Of a DNA stretch of 64,000 nucleotides, positions 17,918 to 26,941 are shown one piece after another. The number at the start of each line of letters is the position of its first letter. Within the stretch, counting starts at the first letter, position 1. Position numbers and translations under genes: made by a program. This stretch comes from Bradyrhizobium sp. AUGA SZCCT0176 (GTDB lineage: Bacteria; Pseudomonadota; Alphaproteobacteria; Rhizobiales; Xanthobacteraceae): NCBI RefSeq assembly GCF_018130145.1, contig NZ_JAFCMB010000014.1:1-64000 (forward strand), written 5' to 3'. The notes under the pieces were generated by a model that was given only the letters and a program-made list of their open reading frames with translations, was not told the DNA's origin and did no database searches.

Positions 17918-18829
17918 CTAGAACCCGAATTTGGCCCAAATTGCCCTGGTTTCGAGCGCGGAGATCAGCTCATCCGGCAGGCCCCCAAAACCGTCGAGCG
18001 CGCCCATGGAGCCCGCCCCCGGCGACCGCCGCCCGAGCAGGCCGGACAGCATCCCGCTGGCGGGCGCGATCACGGGGGTAAGCACCTTGTCGCCGTAGCG
18101 GGTGCGCAGCGTCGAACGCAGATCGCCGACCGCGTCCGCAAGACCCAGCGACACCGAGGTTTCGCCGGCCCAATATTCGCCGGTGAACAGCGTGTCGTCG
18201 GCGCCCTTGAGGCGGCTGCCGCGGCTCTGCTTGACCAATGCAATGAAGATGGCGTGGATCTCGCGCTGGAGCGCCTTGATGCGCGCCACATCATCGGGGT
18301 TTTCGGGGAGGAACGGATCGAGCGTCGCCTTGTGGACGCCCGCCGTATAGAGCCGTCGCTCGACGCCGATTTTCTTGATCAGCTCCTGGAAGCCGAAAGT
18401 GCCGCCGACCACGCCGATCGAACCGAGGATCGAGGACGGATCGCAGAAAATTTCGTCGCCAGCACAGGCGATCATGTAGCCGCCGGATGCGGCGACGTCC
18501 TCGACGAACACCAGCACCGGCAAATTCTTTTCGGCGGCGAGTTGCCTGATCCGCAAATAGATCTGGCGCGATTGCACCGGCGAGCCGCCGGGCGAATTGA
18601 TCACGAGCGCAACCGCCTTGGCATTCTTGGTACCGAAAGCGCGTTCGAGCGTCTTGGCGACACCGGCGAGCGACATGCCGGGCCGCAGCGGCGTCACCGC
18701 GCCGATCACGCCGGACAACCGCACCACTGGCACCACCGCGGCCCCGCGCCGGAATTTGGCCGGGACCAATCCCTTCAGCCGCTCGATAAGGCCCGGCAAT
18801 CCCACACGATCACTTATTTGTTCACTCAT
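17918..18829 (-). CDS. S49 family peptidase (SppA/SohB-like)
   Basis: A 303-residue serine peptidase of the signal peptide peptidase A / SohB type. The fold marks are VVRLSGVIG, ALVINSPGGSPVQSRQIY (the oxyanion/substrate strand) and VEDVAASGGYMIACAGDEIF, in which the Ser of ASGGY is the expected nucleophile. The catalytic Lys would lie about 50 residues further, in the GFQELIKKIGVER to KATLDPF region. There is no clear N-terminal membrane helix, so it may be a peripheral protein. Role in the family: cleavage of leftover signal peptides or membrane protein turnover. It is the first gene of a minus-strand set that continues with the small membrane protein and glyQ-glyS. Confidence 0.88.
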   Translation of the reverse strand: MSEQISDRVGLPGLIERLKGLVPAKFRRGAAVVPVVRLSGVIGAVTPLRPGMSLAGVAKTLERAFGTKNAKAVALVINSPGGSPVQSRQIYLRIRQLAAEKNLPVLVFVEDVAASGGYMIACAGDEIFCDPSSILGSIGVVGGTFGFQELIKKIGVERRLYTAGVHKATLDPFLPENPDDVARIKALQREIHAIFIALVKQSRGSRLKGADDTLFTGEYWAGETSVSLGLADAVGDLRSTLRTRYGDKVLTPVIAPASGMLSGLLGRRSPGAGSMGALDGFGGLPDELISALETRAIWAKFGF

Positions 18830-18953
18830 GCCGTTACCTCGAATTAACCATTTTTTATCACGCCACTGTCATTGGAAGGGCTGGAACGAATTTGGGCTGG
18901 AAGGCCTTTTGCAACGTGGCCGTTACGGCTGCAATGGCGCAGCGGAGAGTGAC

Positions 18954-19052
18954 ATGAAAATCTACCTGCTGATATTGTTGATCGGCACCATCCTGACCGC
19001 GGTTCACTTCACCAACGCTCCGAAACGGCAGTCGGAAACCCTTCCGCAATAG
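18954..19052 (+). CDS. 32-residue putative membrane peptide
   Basis: ATG at 18954 with GGAG nine bases upstream, stop TAG at 19050-19052. The product MKIYLLILLIGTILTAVHF is one hydrophobic helix, followed by a short polar tail (TNAPKRQSETLPQ). It lies in the 265-base space between sppA (minus) and the TrmN6-like gene (minus) and is read on the plus strand. A short gene with a ribosome-binding site, an ideal transmembrane segment and a stop in the right place is plausible, but I cannot prove expression. Confidence 0.5.
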   Translation: MKIYLLILLIGTILTAVHFTNAPKRQSETLPQ

Positions 19053-19094
19053 GCTTTTCCGCTTCGTCTCGAGACATGAGTTCCTCGGCTACCC

Positions 19095-19856
19095 CTAGGG
19101 GGTGGCCAACGGCAATATCCCCCTCCCCGCCAAAATCTCCTGCACCGCTTTATTGGGCACCCCTCGCTCATCATTGAGCATCAGTCCGGCATGAATTCGA
19201 GTCGGCGCGCGACCGCCCTTGGTGGCGCGAACCAGGATTCGATTCGCAGGCGCCTTCACATCGCCGTGAATGGGCAAAATTTCCAGACCGCCAAAACCGT
19301 GATCGAGCGCCGCCAGCACCTCGGCAATCCCGTCGGCGCGCCAGATCAGCGTCAGCATGCCCCTGGATTTGAGGATGCGGCGGGTTGCGTGAATCCAGTT
19401 CGAAAGCGTGGTGGATGTCGCGACATGCGCGATCCCGCGCGCGCGGTCCGGCGAGACTCGATGCCGCACAGAATCGTTGAACGGCGGATTCATCAACACG
19501 ACGTCGACGCTGTCGGGCTGCAGATTGACCGCGGCGTAGGCGTCGGCGGCCGCCTCGACATCGAGCACGATGACCTCGGCGGCAAGCGCGTTCGCCTCGG
19601 CATTGGCGCGCGCCAGGCTTGCGAGGCCGGCATCGATCTCGACCAGCACGAGATCGATATCCCCGACGCGCCTGGCCACCGCCAGCCCTGCCGCACCAAC
19701 ACCGGCGCCAAGATCGGCCACACGATTGCCTGAACGTGCCGGCGTCGCCGCCGCCAGCAGCATTGCATCGTGACCGGCGCGGTGCCCCGATTTCAGTTGC
19801 CGCAGGCGCAAGCTCCCGCCGAGGAACGCGTCCTCGGTGACATCGGGATTACTCAT
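19095..19856 (-). CDS. TrmN6-like tRNA/protein methyltransferase
   Basis: A 253-residue class I methyltransferase. Motif I is VADLGAGVGAAGLAVARRV and motif IV is MNPPFND, the NPPF/Y signature of N6-adenine and N5-glutamine methyltransferases. Its N-terminus (DAFLGGSLRLRQLKSGHRAGHDAMLL) resembles TrmN6/YfiC, which methylates A37 of tRNA-Val. The start at 19856 (MSNPDVTED) is the first ATG after the upstream gene and overlaps its 3' end by eight bases. The target is inferred from the family. Confidence 0.83.
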   Translation of the reverse strand: MSNPDVTEDAFLGGSLRLRQLKSGHRAGHDAMLLAAATPARSGNRVADLGAGVGAAGLAVARRVGDIDLVLVEIDAGLASLARANAEANALAAEVIVLDVEAAADAYAAVNLQPDSVDVVLMNPPFNDSVRHRVSPDRARGIAHVATSTTLSNWIHATRRILKSRGMLTLIWRADGIAEVLAALDHGFGGLEILPIHGDVKAPANRILVRATKGGRAPTRIHAGLMLNDERGVPNKAVQEILAGRGILPLATP

Positions 19857-20076
19857 CCGCCCGCAATTCGTGGGCAAGCCCGGCATCGGTCAGAAGCTGG
19901 CGCGCCTCGCGGTTGTCGTCGTCATGGACCAGGATGCGGCGTGGCAGGACGCCGAGCGATCCCTCGATGATGCTCATGTTTTGGTCCAGCACCAGATGAT
20001 GGATATTGGCGCCGTCGAGCAGCGCGCCGACCGCGGAAACCAGCACAATATCGTTGGTCCGAACCAATTCCCGCAA
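19849..20076 (-). CDS. DUF2007-like putative signal-transducing protein (TTG start)
   Basis: A 75-residue protein, RELVRTNDIVLVSAVGALL...VLDQNMSIIEGSLGVLPRRILV...DDDNREARQLLTDAG, which fits the DUF2007 family of small proteins of unknown function. No ATG is near the conserved start. A TTG at 20074-20076 is preceded by GGGAGGG at a good distance, so translation from TTG is the best reading. The stop TAA (19849-19851) overlaps the start of the methyltransferase gene, so the two are translationally coupled. The polyprenyl synthase gene is divergent, 132 bases away. Confidence 0.8.
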   Translation of the reverse strand: MRELVRTNDIVLVSAVGALLDGANIHHLVLDQNMSIIEGSLGVLPRRILVHDDDNREARQLLTDAGLAHELRADE

Positions 20077-20208
20077 TTTGCGCCCTCCCTGGCTGGCCCG
20101 GTCCGAGGCCGGCCGGTACCTGTCAACCGCTTCGTGCCCTTGCCGCTTCAGCCTGCACTTTCTATTGTAGATAAGGATAGTGCGAATTGGCCAGATTTGG
20201 AGACCCGC

Positions 20209-21216
20209 GTGGCGGTTATTGTACCCTTCGAAAGCCCAAACGCTTCGATCGATGAGTTGGTCGGGCTCGTCGCCGCCGACATGGAGCGGGTCAACGCCAC
20301 GATCCTGTCGCGGACCGGTTCCGAAGTCACCATGATTCCCGAGGTCGCCAACCATTTGATCTCCTCGGGCGGCAAGCGGCTGCGCCCGATGCTGACGCTG
20401 GCGATGGCCGGCCTCACCGGCTATTCCGGCGACGGCCATATCAAGCTCGCCGCCTCGGTCGAGTTCATGCATACCGCGACGCTGCTCCATGACGACGTGG
20501 TCGACGAGAGCGAATTACGGCGCGGCAAATTGTCCGCTCGGATGCTGTGGGGCAACGAAGCGAGCGTGCTGGTCGGCGACTTCCTGCTCGGCCAGGCCTT
20601 CCGCATGATGGTCGAGGTCGGCTCGTTGCGGGCGCTCGACATCCTGTCTTCGGCGGCCGCCACCATCGCCGAGGGCGAGGTGATGCAGCTCGCCGCGGCG
20701 AAGAACACCGCGACCACCGAGGACGAATATCTCGCTGTGATCCGCGGCAAGACCGCGGAATTGTTCGCGGCCGCCTGCGAGGTCGGCCCCGTGATCGCCA
20801 ACCGGCCGAAGGCCGAGCAGACCGCGTGCCGCTCCGTCGGCATGAATCTCGGCATCGCGTTCCAGCTCGTGGACGACGTGCTGGACTACGGCGGCAAATC
20901 GGCCAAACTCGGCAAGAACGTCGGCGACGATTTCCGCGAGGGCAAGATCACGCTGCCGGTGGTACTGGCGTTCCGCCGCGGCAACGCCTCTGAACGCGCG
21001 TTCTGGGTCAAGGCGCTGGAGCGGGGCGAGATCGGCGGCAATGATCTCGATCACGCCATCGGGTTGATGACCAAGCATCGCGCGCTGGAGGACACGATCA
21101 GCCGCGCCCATCATTACGGCGCGATGGCCGTCGATGCGCTGGCGCTGTTTCCGGCTTCGCCGATGAAGACCGCCCTCGAGCAGGTCGTGGCGTTCTGCCT
21201 AGCCAGGTCGCATTGA
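20209..21216 (+). CDS. ispB: Long-chain polyprenyl diphosphate synthase
   Basis: A 335-residue trans-prenyltransferase that makes the side chain of ubiquinone (octaprenyl to decaprenyl) by adding isopentenyl diphosphate units. The first Asp-rich motif is LLHDDVVDESELRRGK and the second is LVDDVLDYGG. Other marks are SGGKRLRPML and NEASVLVGDFLLGQAF. The start is GTG at 20209 with GGAG at 20199-20202. The upstream frame continues to 19837 but overlaps the divergent DUF2007 gene and is not conserved. A family D repeat begins eight bases after the stop. Chain length cannot be read from the sequence, so ispB is a family-level name. Confidence 0.9.
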   Translation: MAVIVPFESPNASIDELVGLVAADMERVNATILSRTGSEVTMIPEVANHLISSGGKRLRPMLTLAMAGLTGYSGDGHIKLAASVEFMHTATLLHDDVVDESELRRGKLSARMLWGNEASVLVGDFLLGQAFRMMVEVGSLRALDILSSAAATIAEGEVMQLAAAKNTATTEDEYLAVIRGKTAELFAAACEVGPVIANRPKAEQTACRSVGMNLGIAFQLVDDVLDYGGKSAKLGKNVGDDFREGKITLPVVLAFRRGNASERAFWVKALERGEIGGNDLDHAIGLMTKHRALEDTISRAHHYGAMAVDALALFPASPMKTALEQVVAFCLARSH

Positions 21217-21223
21217 TGGCGCC

Positions 21224-21304
21224 GTAGGGTGGGTTGAGCGCAGCGATACCCACCGATTGCCTTTATCGAAAATGGTGGGTTTCGCTTCGCTCTACCCACC
21301 CTAC
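21224..21304. repeat. Family D palindromic repeat (copy 1)
   Basis: Arms gtagggtgggttgagcgcag and ttcgctctacccaccctac enclose cgatacccaccgattgcc...aatggtgggtttcgc, so that the unit folds into one long stem. It begins eight bases after the ispB stop codon. Further copies are at 26938-27026, 33171-33252 and 52438-52470. Confidence 0.88.
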
Positions 21305-21324
21305 GAAACCGTTCGTTCGCCGCT

Positions 21325-22209
21325 TTAGCTCAACGTTCCCGCATGCACCCACCAGCCGGGGTGCTCGCGCCGGATCTTCTCCGCGGCGCGGCCGGCTTCG
21401 GCAGTGTTTTCATAGATCGCAAAACAGGTCGCGCCCGAGCCCGACATCCGCGCCAGCCAGGCGCCATTGGTGGCGTTGAGCGCGGCGATCACTTCACCGA
21501 TGACCGGCTGAATGCGCATCGCCGGGGCTTCCAGATCGTTGGCACTGGCCGCCAGGACTTCGACCCAGTCTTCGACCGAGGCGCCGGCTTCCGGCCAGTC
21601 GATGCCCCGGAAAACGTCGGTGACGCCGACCAGCAATTCGCCGCTACGTAGGCCGAGTGCCTTGAATACATCCTTGGTCGGAACGGGAACGCAGGGGTTG
21701 ATCATCACGCACGGCATGATCGGCAGGCTGAGCGGCGTCAGGGTATCGCCGACCCCGGTCATGTCGCAGGCACGCGAGGCCAGGCAGACCGGCACGTCGG
21801 CGCCGGTCGCAAGTGCTACCTCGCGCAGCCGCTCGTCATCGAGCGACAGCCCGTTCAATTTTGCCAGCAGCCGAAGCGCGGCAGCCGCATCCGCCGAACC
21901 ACCGCCGATGCCCGCCGCGACCGGCAGCACCTTGTCGAGCGTGAAACTGCCGGCCTTCAGGCCCGGCACGCGCTCGGCCAGCAGGCGCGTCGCCTTCAGC
22001 ACCAGATTGTCCGATGTCTCGCCGCAGGCCTGCGCCAGCGGTCCGGACATTTGCAATGTCAGCTCGGAACCCGGCGTCAGCGTCAGCCGATCAGCGCAGT
22101 CGGCAAACGCCACCACGCTTTCCAAATCATGAAAACCGTCGGTGCGGCGGCCAACCACCCTCAAGGTCAGGTTGACCTTGGCACGCCCCTCATCAATCAA
22201 AGCCGGCAT
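21325..22209 (-). CDS. ispE: 4-diphosphocytidyl-2-C-methyl-D-erythritol kinase
   Basis: A 294-residue GHMP kinase of the MEP isoprenoid pathway that phosphorylates CDP-methylerythritol at the 2-hydroxyl. Marks are the N-terminal EGRAKVNLTLRVVGRRTDGFHDL, the ATP-loop motif VLPVAAGIGGGSADAAAALR (glycine-rich GHMP motif) and the C-terminal LARMSGSGATCFAIYE. It starts with ATG at 22209. It lies next to and convergent with a prenyl synthase gene, which is consistent with isoprenoid supply. Soluble cytoplasmic enzyme. Confidence 0.94.
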   Translation of the reverse strand: MPALIDEGRAKVNLTLRVVGRRTDGFHDLESVVAFADCADRLTLTPGSELTLQMSGPLAQACGETSDNLVLKATRLLAERVPGLKAGSFTLDKVLPVAAGIGGGSADAAAALRLLAKLNGLSLDDERLREVALATGADVPVCLASRACDMTGVGDTLTPLSLPIMPCVMINPCVPVPTKDVFKALGLRSGELLVGVTDVFRGIDWPEAGASVEDWVEVLAASANDLEAPAMRIQPVIGEVIAALNATNGAWLARMSGSGATCFAIYENTAEAGRAAEKIRREHPGWWVHAGTLS

Positions 22210-22246
22210 TGCCGAACGAGCCCCCCAAGCCTTCGATCAGCCGCTT

Positions 22247-24028
22247 CTAGCCGCCCCTGCCGTCTTCTTTTTTCTTGTCGGCGGAAGCCGCAGACGACGT
22301 GTCCTCGGGCAGACCGTTGGCGATCTTGGCCTCGATCTTCGGCAGTTCTTCCGCCTCGGGCTTCAGGTCGCGGGCGTGGGCCCACTGGAACTTGGCTTCC
22401 AGCGTACGGCCGACGCGCCAATAGGCGTCACCGAGGTGGTCATTGATGGTCGGATCCTCGGGCTTCAGATCGATCGCGCGCTCGAGGTTCTTCACCGCGT
22501 CCTCGAAATTGCCGATGCGGTAGAACGCCCAGCCCAGCGAGTCCACGATATAGCCGTCGTCGGGACGCTGATCGACGGCGCGCCTGATCATCTTCATGCC
22601 TTCGTCGAGATTGATGCCCTGATCGATCCAGGAATAGCCGAGATAGTTCAGCACATGCGGCTGTTCGGGCTGCAGCTCGAGCGCCTTGCGCATGTCGGCC
22701 TCGGCCTTGCTCCACTGCTTGGAGCGCTCCTGGCAAATGCCGCGATAGTAATAGGTGACCCAGGTGTTCTTGTCGGTCACGCCGGGCATCACATCGATCG
22801 CCCTGGAATAGGTCGTCGCGCAATCGGCGAACTTCTTGCGGCCGCGCTCGATATTGCCGAGCGCCATGATGGCTTCGATGTCCTTGGGGTCTTCGGCGGT
22901 GACGTCCTTGAGGATCTTGATCGCCTGCTCGCTGCGATCGGCGGCGTCGAGATTGGTGGCGAGCTGGATCTGCGCGTTGCGCTTCAGCGGCGAACTCGCC
23001 GGCATGCGCTCATAGACCTTGATCGCCATCGGCGGCTTCTTCACCGACTCATAGAGATCGGCCAGCGACAGCAGCGCCAGCGGATGGTTGGGCTGCAGAT
23101 ATAGCGAGAGCTGCAGATAGACCAGCGCCAGATCCTCGCCGCCGCGGCGGGTCAGCGTTGCACCGATGCCGTACAGCGCCTCGGCCGCACCTGCCTGCGC
23201 CGATTCGATCAGCGGCGGCATCTTCTTGCCGGCCCGCGTCTCGCGCAGCGCCTCCTGTACCAAGGGATGCCGTGGCAGCTTCTTGTCGAACGCCTCGTAG
23301 ATGCCGATTGCCGCCGCCGAGTCCTTGTTGCGCGACAGCCAGCGCCCATAGGCGTCGGACACGCGCAGCATGGAATCGTCGAGCTTGTAGGCGCGCTCGA
23401 AGCGGGCGCCGGCGTCCTTTTCCTTGTTCGCCAGTTCCAGGATCATGCCGGTGTGCAGATCCTTGAAGATCGGATACCATTCCGGCCCGGTCAGCTTGTC
23501 GATATTGGCGACCGCCGCCTTGGAATCGCCCGCCCCGAAGCTGGCCCAGCCCGACAACAGCGTCGCGACCAGATCGGTGATCGGTCCGCGGATCGACTGA
23601 TTGATGTTGATCTGCGCGGTTGCGTATTTCTTCTGCTTCAGGTCGCGGACGCCGACGACCAGCCGGGCCACCCGATTGGATTTGTCCTGCGTCAGAATGC
23701 GGTCGGCGAGCTTGACGGCCTCGTCGATGTCGCCATCCGCGAGCGAGGAGATGAAGGCACGGTCGAGCAGCTCGTTGTTCTTGGGATCGGTACGCAGCGC
23801 CGAACGGTAGAACGCCGCGGCCGAGCTGGCGTCGCGTTCGACGCTGGCATGACGCGCGGCCAGATAGCTGCCGGACGTGGTCAGCGATTTCAGATCGCTC
23901 TTGCTCGGAAACTGCGCCGAATTGTCGCCGGTATGCTCGGGCGTCTGCGCCAGCAGCGAGCCGGGCGCGGCAAGCGCGGCGACGGTGACAGCGGCGATGG
24001 TCCAGCGATTGAAACGAGTGGAAAGCAT
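22247..24028 (-). CDS. TPR repeat protein, periplasmic or membrane-anchored
   Basis: A 593-residue protein. It opens with a signal peptide (RFNRWTIAAVTVAALAAPGSLLAQ), then alpha-helical tetratricopeptide repeats; clear ones include PHVLNYLGYSWIDQGINLDEG, VDSLGWAFYRIGNFEDAV and NDHLGDAYWRVGRTLEAKF in the last third. The tail is Lys/Asp-rich (SAASADKKKEDGRGG). The ATG at 24028 follows an in-frame GTG at 24031. TPR proteins of this size act as scaffolds. It ends 38 bases before ispE and probably shares the transcript. Confidence 0.85.
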   Translation of the reverse strand: MLSTRFNRWTIAAVTVAALAAPGSLLAQTPEHTGDNSAQFPSKSDLKSLTTSGSYLAARHASVERDASSAAAFYRSALRTDPKNNELLDRAFISSLADGDIDEAVKLADRILTQDKSNRVARLVVGVRDLKQKKYATAQININQSIRGPITDLVATLLSGWASFGAGDSKAAVANIDKLTGPEWYPIFKDLHTGMILELANKEKDAGARFERAYKLDDSMLRVSDAYGRWLSRNKDSAAAIGIYEAFDKKLPRHPLVQEALRETRAGKKMPPLIESAQAGAAEALYGIGATLTRRGGEDLALVYLQLSLYLQPNHPLALLSLADLYESVKKPPMAIKVYERMPASSPLKRNAQIQLATNLDAADRSEQAIKILKDVTAEDPKDIEAIMALGNIERGRKKFADCATTYSRAIDVMPGVTDKNTWVTYYYRGICQERSKQWSKAEADMRKALELQPEQPHVLNYLGYSWIDQGINLDEGMKMIRRAVDQRPDDGYIVDSLGWAFYRIGNFEDAVKNLERAIDLKPEDPTINDHLGDAYWRVGRTLEAKFQWAHARDLKPEAEELPKIEAKIANGLPEDTSSAASADKKKEDGRGG

Positions 24029-24321
24029 CACGGTTCGCCTAGCTCCAGGATTTATGGCAGGGATCTTTCAATCGCTCTCGAATGCGGACATACGCGGCGG
24101 CATCAAGGCCCAGCGACAATGCCGCTTTTGGCGTTCAACCGCAAGGATACGGGGTGGCGAATCGATCGGCAGCAGGGTCCCCAGGATCTCCCCGTCCGCC
24201 GCCAATTCCACCCATTTTGCCCGCAGCCCCGGAAGACGCTTGTACTGTGGCGGTATCGTGGCCGGTACCGGGGTTACCCCGACACCTGCGGCCCTCCGCC
24301 ATTAAACTCACGTAATCGTGG
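24029..24321. other. 293-base spacer upstream of the TPR gene
   Basis: Between the TPR gene and the ETF-QO stop. Reading both strands I find only short unsupported frames and no RNA or repeat signature. A few local stem-forming pieces (ggtaccggggttacc near 24270) are short. Confidence 0.4.
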
Positions 24322-25983
24322 TCACATCCCCTGGTAATTGGGCCCGCCGCCACCTTCCGGCGGAACCCAGGTGATATTGCCGTTCGGGTCTTTGACGTCG
24401 CAGGTTTTGCAGTGGACGCAATTCTGGGCGTTGATCTGGAAGCGCGGGCCGGAGGCCTCCTCGACCCATTCGTAGACGCCGGCCGGGCAATAGCGGTTGG
24501 ACGGACCGGCAAAGACGTCGTGCTCGGAGGTCTTCTGCAGGTTCATGTCCGCGACCTTGAGGTGGATCGGCTGGTCTTCCTCATGGTTGGTGTTGGACAG
24601 GAATACCGACGACAGCTTGTCGAAGGTCAGTTTGCCGTCCGGCTTCACCGGCGCTATCGGCGTGTGCGTCCTGGCCGGATCCAGCGTCTTGCGATCCGGC
24701 TTGGCGTGCGACAGGGTTCCGAACAATGAGAAGCCGAACAGCGTGTTGGTCCACATGTCGAGGCCGCCGAGCGGTACGCCGATCAGGGTGCCGAACTTCG
24801 ACCACAGGGGTTTGACGTTGCGGATCGAGTAGAGGTCCTTGCCGACCTGCGAACCGCGCCACGCATTCTCGTATTCGGCCAGTTCATCATTGGCGCGGCC
24901 GGCACCGAGCGCGGCCACGAGGTGTTCGGCGGCGAGCATGCCGCTGCCCATCGCGTTGTGCACGCCCTTGATGCGCGGCACGTTGACAAAGCCTGCCGCG
25001 CAACCGATCAGCGCGCCGCCCGGAAAGCTCAGCCGCGGCACCGACTGGTAGCCGCCCTCGGTAATCGCGCGCGCGCCATAGGACAGCCGCTTGCCGCCCT
25101 CGAACACGGTTCGGATCGACGGATGGGTCTTGAAGCGCTGGAACTCGTCGAACGGCGACAGATAGGGGTCGTCGTAATTGAGATGCACAACGAAGCCGAC
25201 CGCCACCTTGTTGTCGTCGTAATGATAGAGGAACGAGCCGCCGCCGGTCTTGTTGTTCAGCGGCCAGCCGAACGAATGCTGGATCAGGCCCTTCTGGTGC
25301 TTTGCGGGATCGATCTCCCAGACTTCCTTCAGCCCGATGCCGAATTTCGGCGGCTCGCTGTTGGCGTCGAGCGAGAACTTCGCGATCAATTGCTTGGAGA
25401 GGCTGCCGCGCGCGCCTTCGGCGAACAGCGTGTACTTGCCGAGCAGTTCCATACCGCGGGTGAACGAATCCTTGTGGCTGCCGTCCCTGGCGATGCCCAT
25501 GTCGCCGGTCGCAATGCCGCGCACCGCGCCTTGTTCGTCGTAGAGCACTTCGGTAGCGGCAAAGCCCGGATAGATCTCGACGCCGAGTGCTTCGGCTTTC
25601 GGCGCCAGCCAGCGGCAGACATCACCGAGCGAGCCGATATAGCAATGATGGTTGCTCATCAGCGGCGGCATCGCGAAACCCGGCAGCCGGATCGCGCTTC
25701 CGCCCGTCATCCAGTAGAAGCGGTCGTCCTTGACCTGCGTCTTCAGCGGGCAGTCGGCGTCCTCGCGCCAATCCGGAATCAGTTTGTCGAGCGAAACCGG
25801 ATCGATCACGGCGCCCGACAGAATATGCGCGCCGACTTCGGAGCCCTTCTCCACCACGACGATGTTGAGATCGGCGTTGAGTTGCTTGAGACGGATCGCA
25901 GCCGCCAGGCCGGACGGCCCGGCGCCGACGATCACGACGTCAAATTCCATGGACTCACGCGGCGGAAGTTCTTCGGTGCTCAT
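24322..25983 (-). CDS. Electron transfer flavoprotein-ubiquinone oxidoreductase
   Basis: A 553-residue flavoprotein that passes electrons from ETF (fatty acid and amino acid oxidation) to ubiquinone at the inner membrane. The FAD-binding Rossmann motif is VVIVGAGPSGLAAAIRL (residues 15-31). The C-terminal 4Fe-4S domain holds YCPAGVYEW and QNCVHCKTCDVKDPNGNITWVPPEGGG, which provide the four cluster cysteines. Length matches the family (about 550-560). The start is ATG at 25983 in a short divergent spacer shared with the uracil-DNA glycosylase gene. Confidence 0.96.
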   Translation of the reverse strand: MSTEELPPRESMEFDVVIVGAGPSGLAAAIRLKQLNADLNIVVVEKGSEVGAHILSGAVIDPVSLDKLIPDWREDADCPLKTQVKDDRFYWMTGGSAIRLPGFAMPPLMSNHHCYIGSLGDVCRWLAPKAEALGVEIYPGFAATEVLYDEQGAVRGIATGDMGIARDGSHKDSFTRGMELLGKYTLFAEGARGSLSKQLIAKFSLDANSEPPKFGIGLKEVWEIDPAKHQKGLIQHSFGWPLNNKTGGGSFLYHYDDNKVAVGFVVHLNYDDPYLSPFDEFQRFKTHPSIRTVFEGGKRLSYGARAITEGGYQSVPRLSFPGGALIGCAAGFVNVPRIKGVHNAMGSGMLAAEHLVAALGAGRANDELAEYENAWRGSQVGKDLYSIRNVKPLWSKFGTLIGVPLGGLDMWTNTLFGFSLFGTLSHAKPDRKTLDPARTHTPIAPVKPDGKLTFDKLSSVFLSNTNHEEDQPIHLKVADMNLQKTSEHDVFAGPSNRYCPAGVYEWVEEASGPRFQINAQNCVHCKTCDVKDPNGNITWVPPEGGGGPNYQGM

Positions 25984-26110
25984 GTTCTGGTCTCAGCCCA
26001 ATTGAGAACGGCTCTAAGGTTCGTTTGTTTCCGATTTTTGCGCCGAGAACAACCATCGAAATGAAATCTCAGGCATTTCGCTGCCACCGAATACATCCTA
26101 GATTGGAACG

Positions 26111-26941
26111 ATGTCCATCGCGCCCGAACCCTCCCCTACCGTTCAGCAATTGCTGGCCTTTTATCTCGAGGCCGGGGTCGATTGCGCGTTGGCCGATGAC
26201 CCAATCGACCGGCTTGCCGAGCCCGACAGCGCTACCATTGCCGCGCCGCGCGAAACCACGCCGCAAAGACTGGTGCGGGAAATGCCCGCGGCGGCGCCGG
26301 CAGTTTCGCGCAGCGAAATAGCGCCGGCGCCGGAAGCCGCGATCGCCTCGGCGCGGGAAGCGGCCCGAACCGCGCCGTCGCTGGAGGCGCTGCGTGCGCT
26401 GCTGGAGAATTTCGACGGCTGCGCGCTCAAGCACACCGCGACACGGCTGGTGTTCTGCGACGGCAATCCGAAAGCGCGAATCATGTTCGTCGGCGAAGCC
26501 CCCGGACGTGACGAGGATATCGAGGGACTGCCGTTCGTCGGCCGATCCGGCAAATTGCTCGACCGCATGATCGCGGCGATCGGCCTCGACCGCAGCAAGG
26601 CCTACATCGCCAACGTGATACCATGGCGGCCGCCGGGCAACCGCACGCCGACGCCGCAGGAGACGCAAATCTGCCTGCCGTTCATTCAGCGGCAGATCGA
26701 ACTGGTCAATCCGGACGTGCTGGTGACGCTCGGCAATCCCTCGACGCAGACGCTGCTGTCGACCCGCGAGGGCATCATGAAGACCCGCGGCAAATGGTTC
26801 GACTACGACACCGGCACGCGCTCCATCCGCGCCATCGCGACGTTCCACCCGGCCTATCTGCTGCGCTCACCGTCGTACAAGCGGATGTCGTGGCAGGATC
26901 TGCGCGCGATCGCGAAGGAATTGGAGAAAGTTGCTTCGTAG
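26111..26941 (+). CDS. Family 4-like uracil-DNA glycosylase without a full Fe-S ligand set
   Basis: A 276-residue DNA repair enzyme of the family-4/SPO1-polymerase-related type. The uracil-recognition motif is GEAPGRDED (128-136) and the C-terminal HPAYLL motif is at 246-251. Family 4 enzymes usually carry four cysteines that bind a 4Fe-4S cluster. Here Cys104 and Cys188 are kept, but the first and third positions are Phe101 and Trp172 (VIPWRPPGNR where NVVKCRPPGNR is usual), so a four-Cys cluster is unlikely. The first 95 residues are low-complexity Ala-rich. Its stop TAG is part of a family D repeat. Substrate range is not determined. Confidence 0.82.
   Translation: MSIAPEPSPTVQQLLAFYLEAGVDCALADDPIDRLAEPDSATIAAPRETTPQRLVREMPAAAPAVSRSEIAPAPEAAIASAREAARTAPSLEALRALLENFDGCALKHTATRLVFCDGNPKARIMFVGEAPGRDEDIEGLPFVGRSGKLLDRMIAAIGLDRSKAYIANVIPWRPPGNRTPTPQETQICLPFIQRQIELVNPDVLVTLGNPSTQTLLSTREGIMKTRGKWFDYDTGTRSIRAIATFHPAYLLRSPSYKRMSWQDLRAIAKELEKVAS

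Noticed and set aside
26045..26059. Second possible SOS box (GAAC-N7-GAAA) before the uracil-DNA glycosylase
   Set aside because: One half site deviates from GAAC, and it is about 50 bases upstream of the gene; too weak to list as a site.
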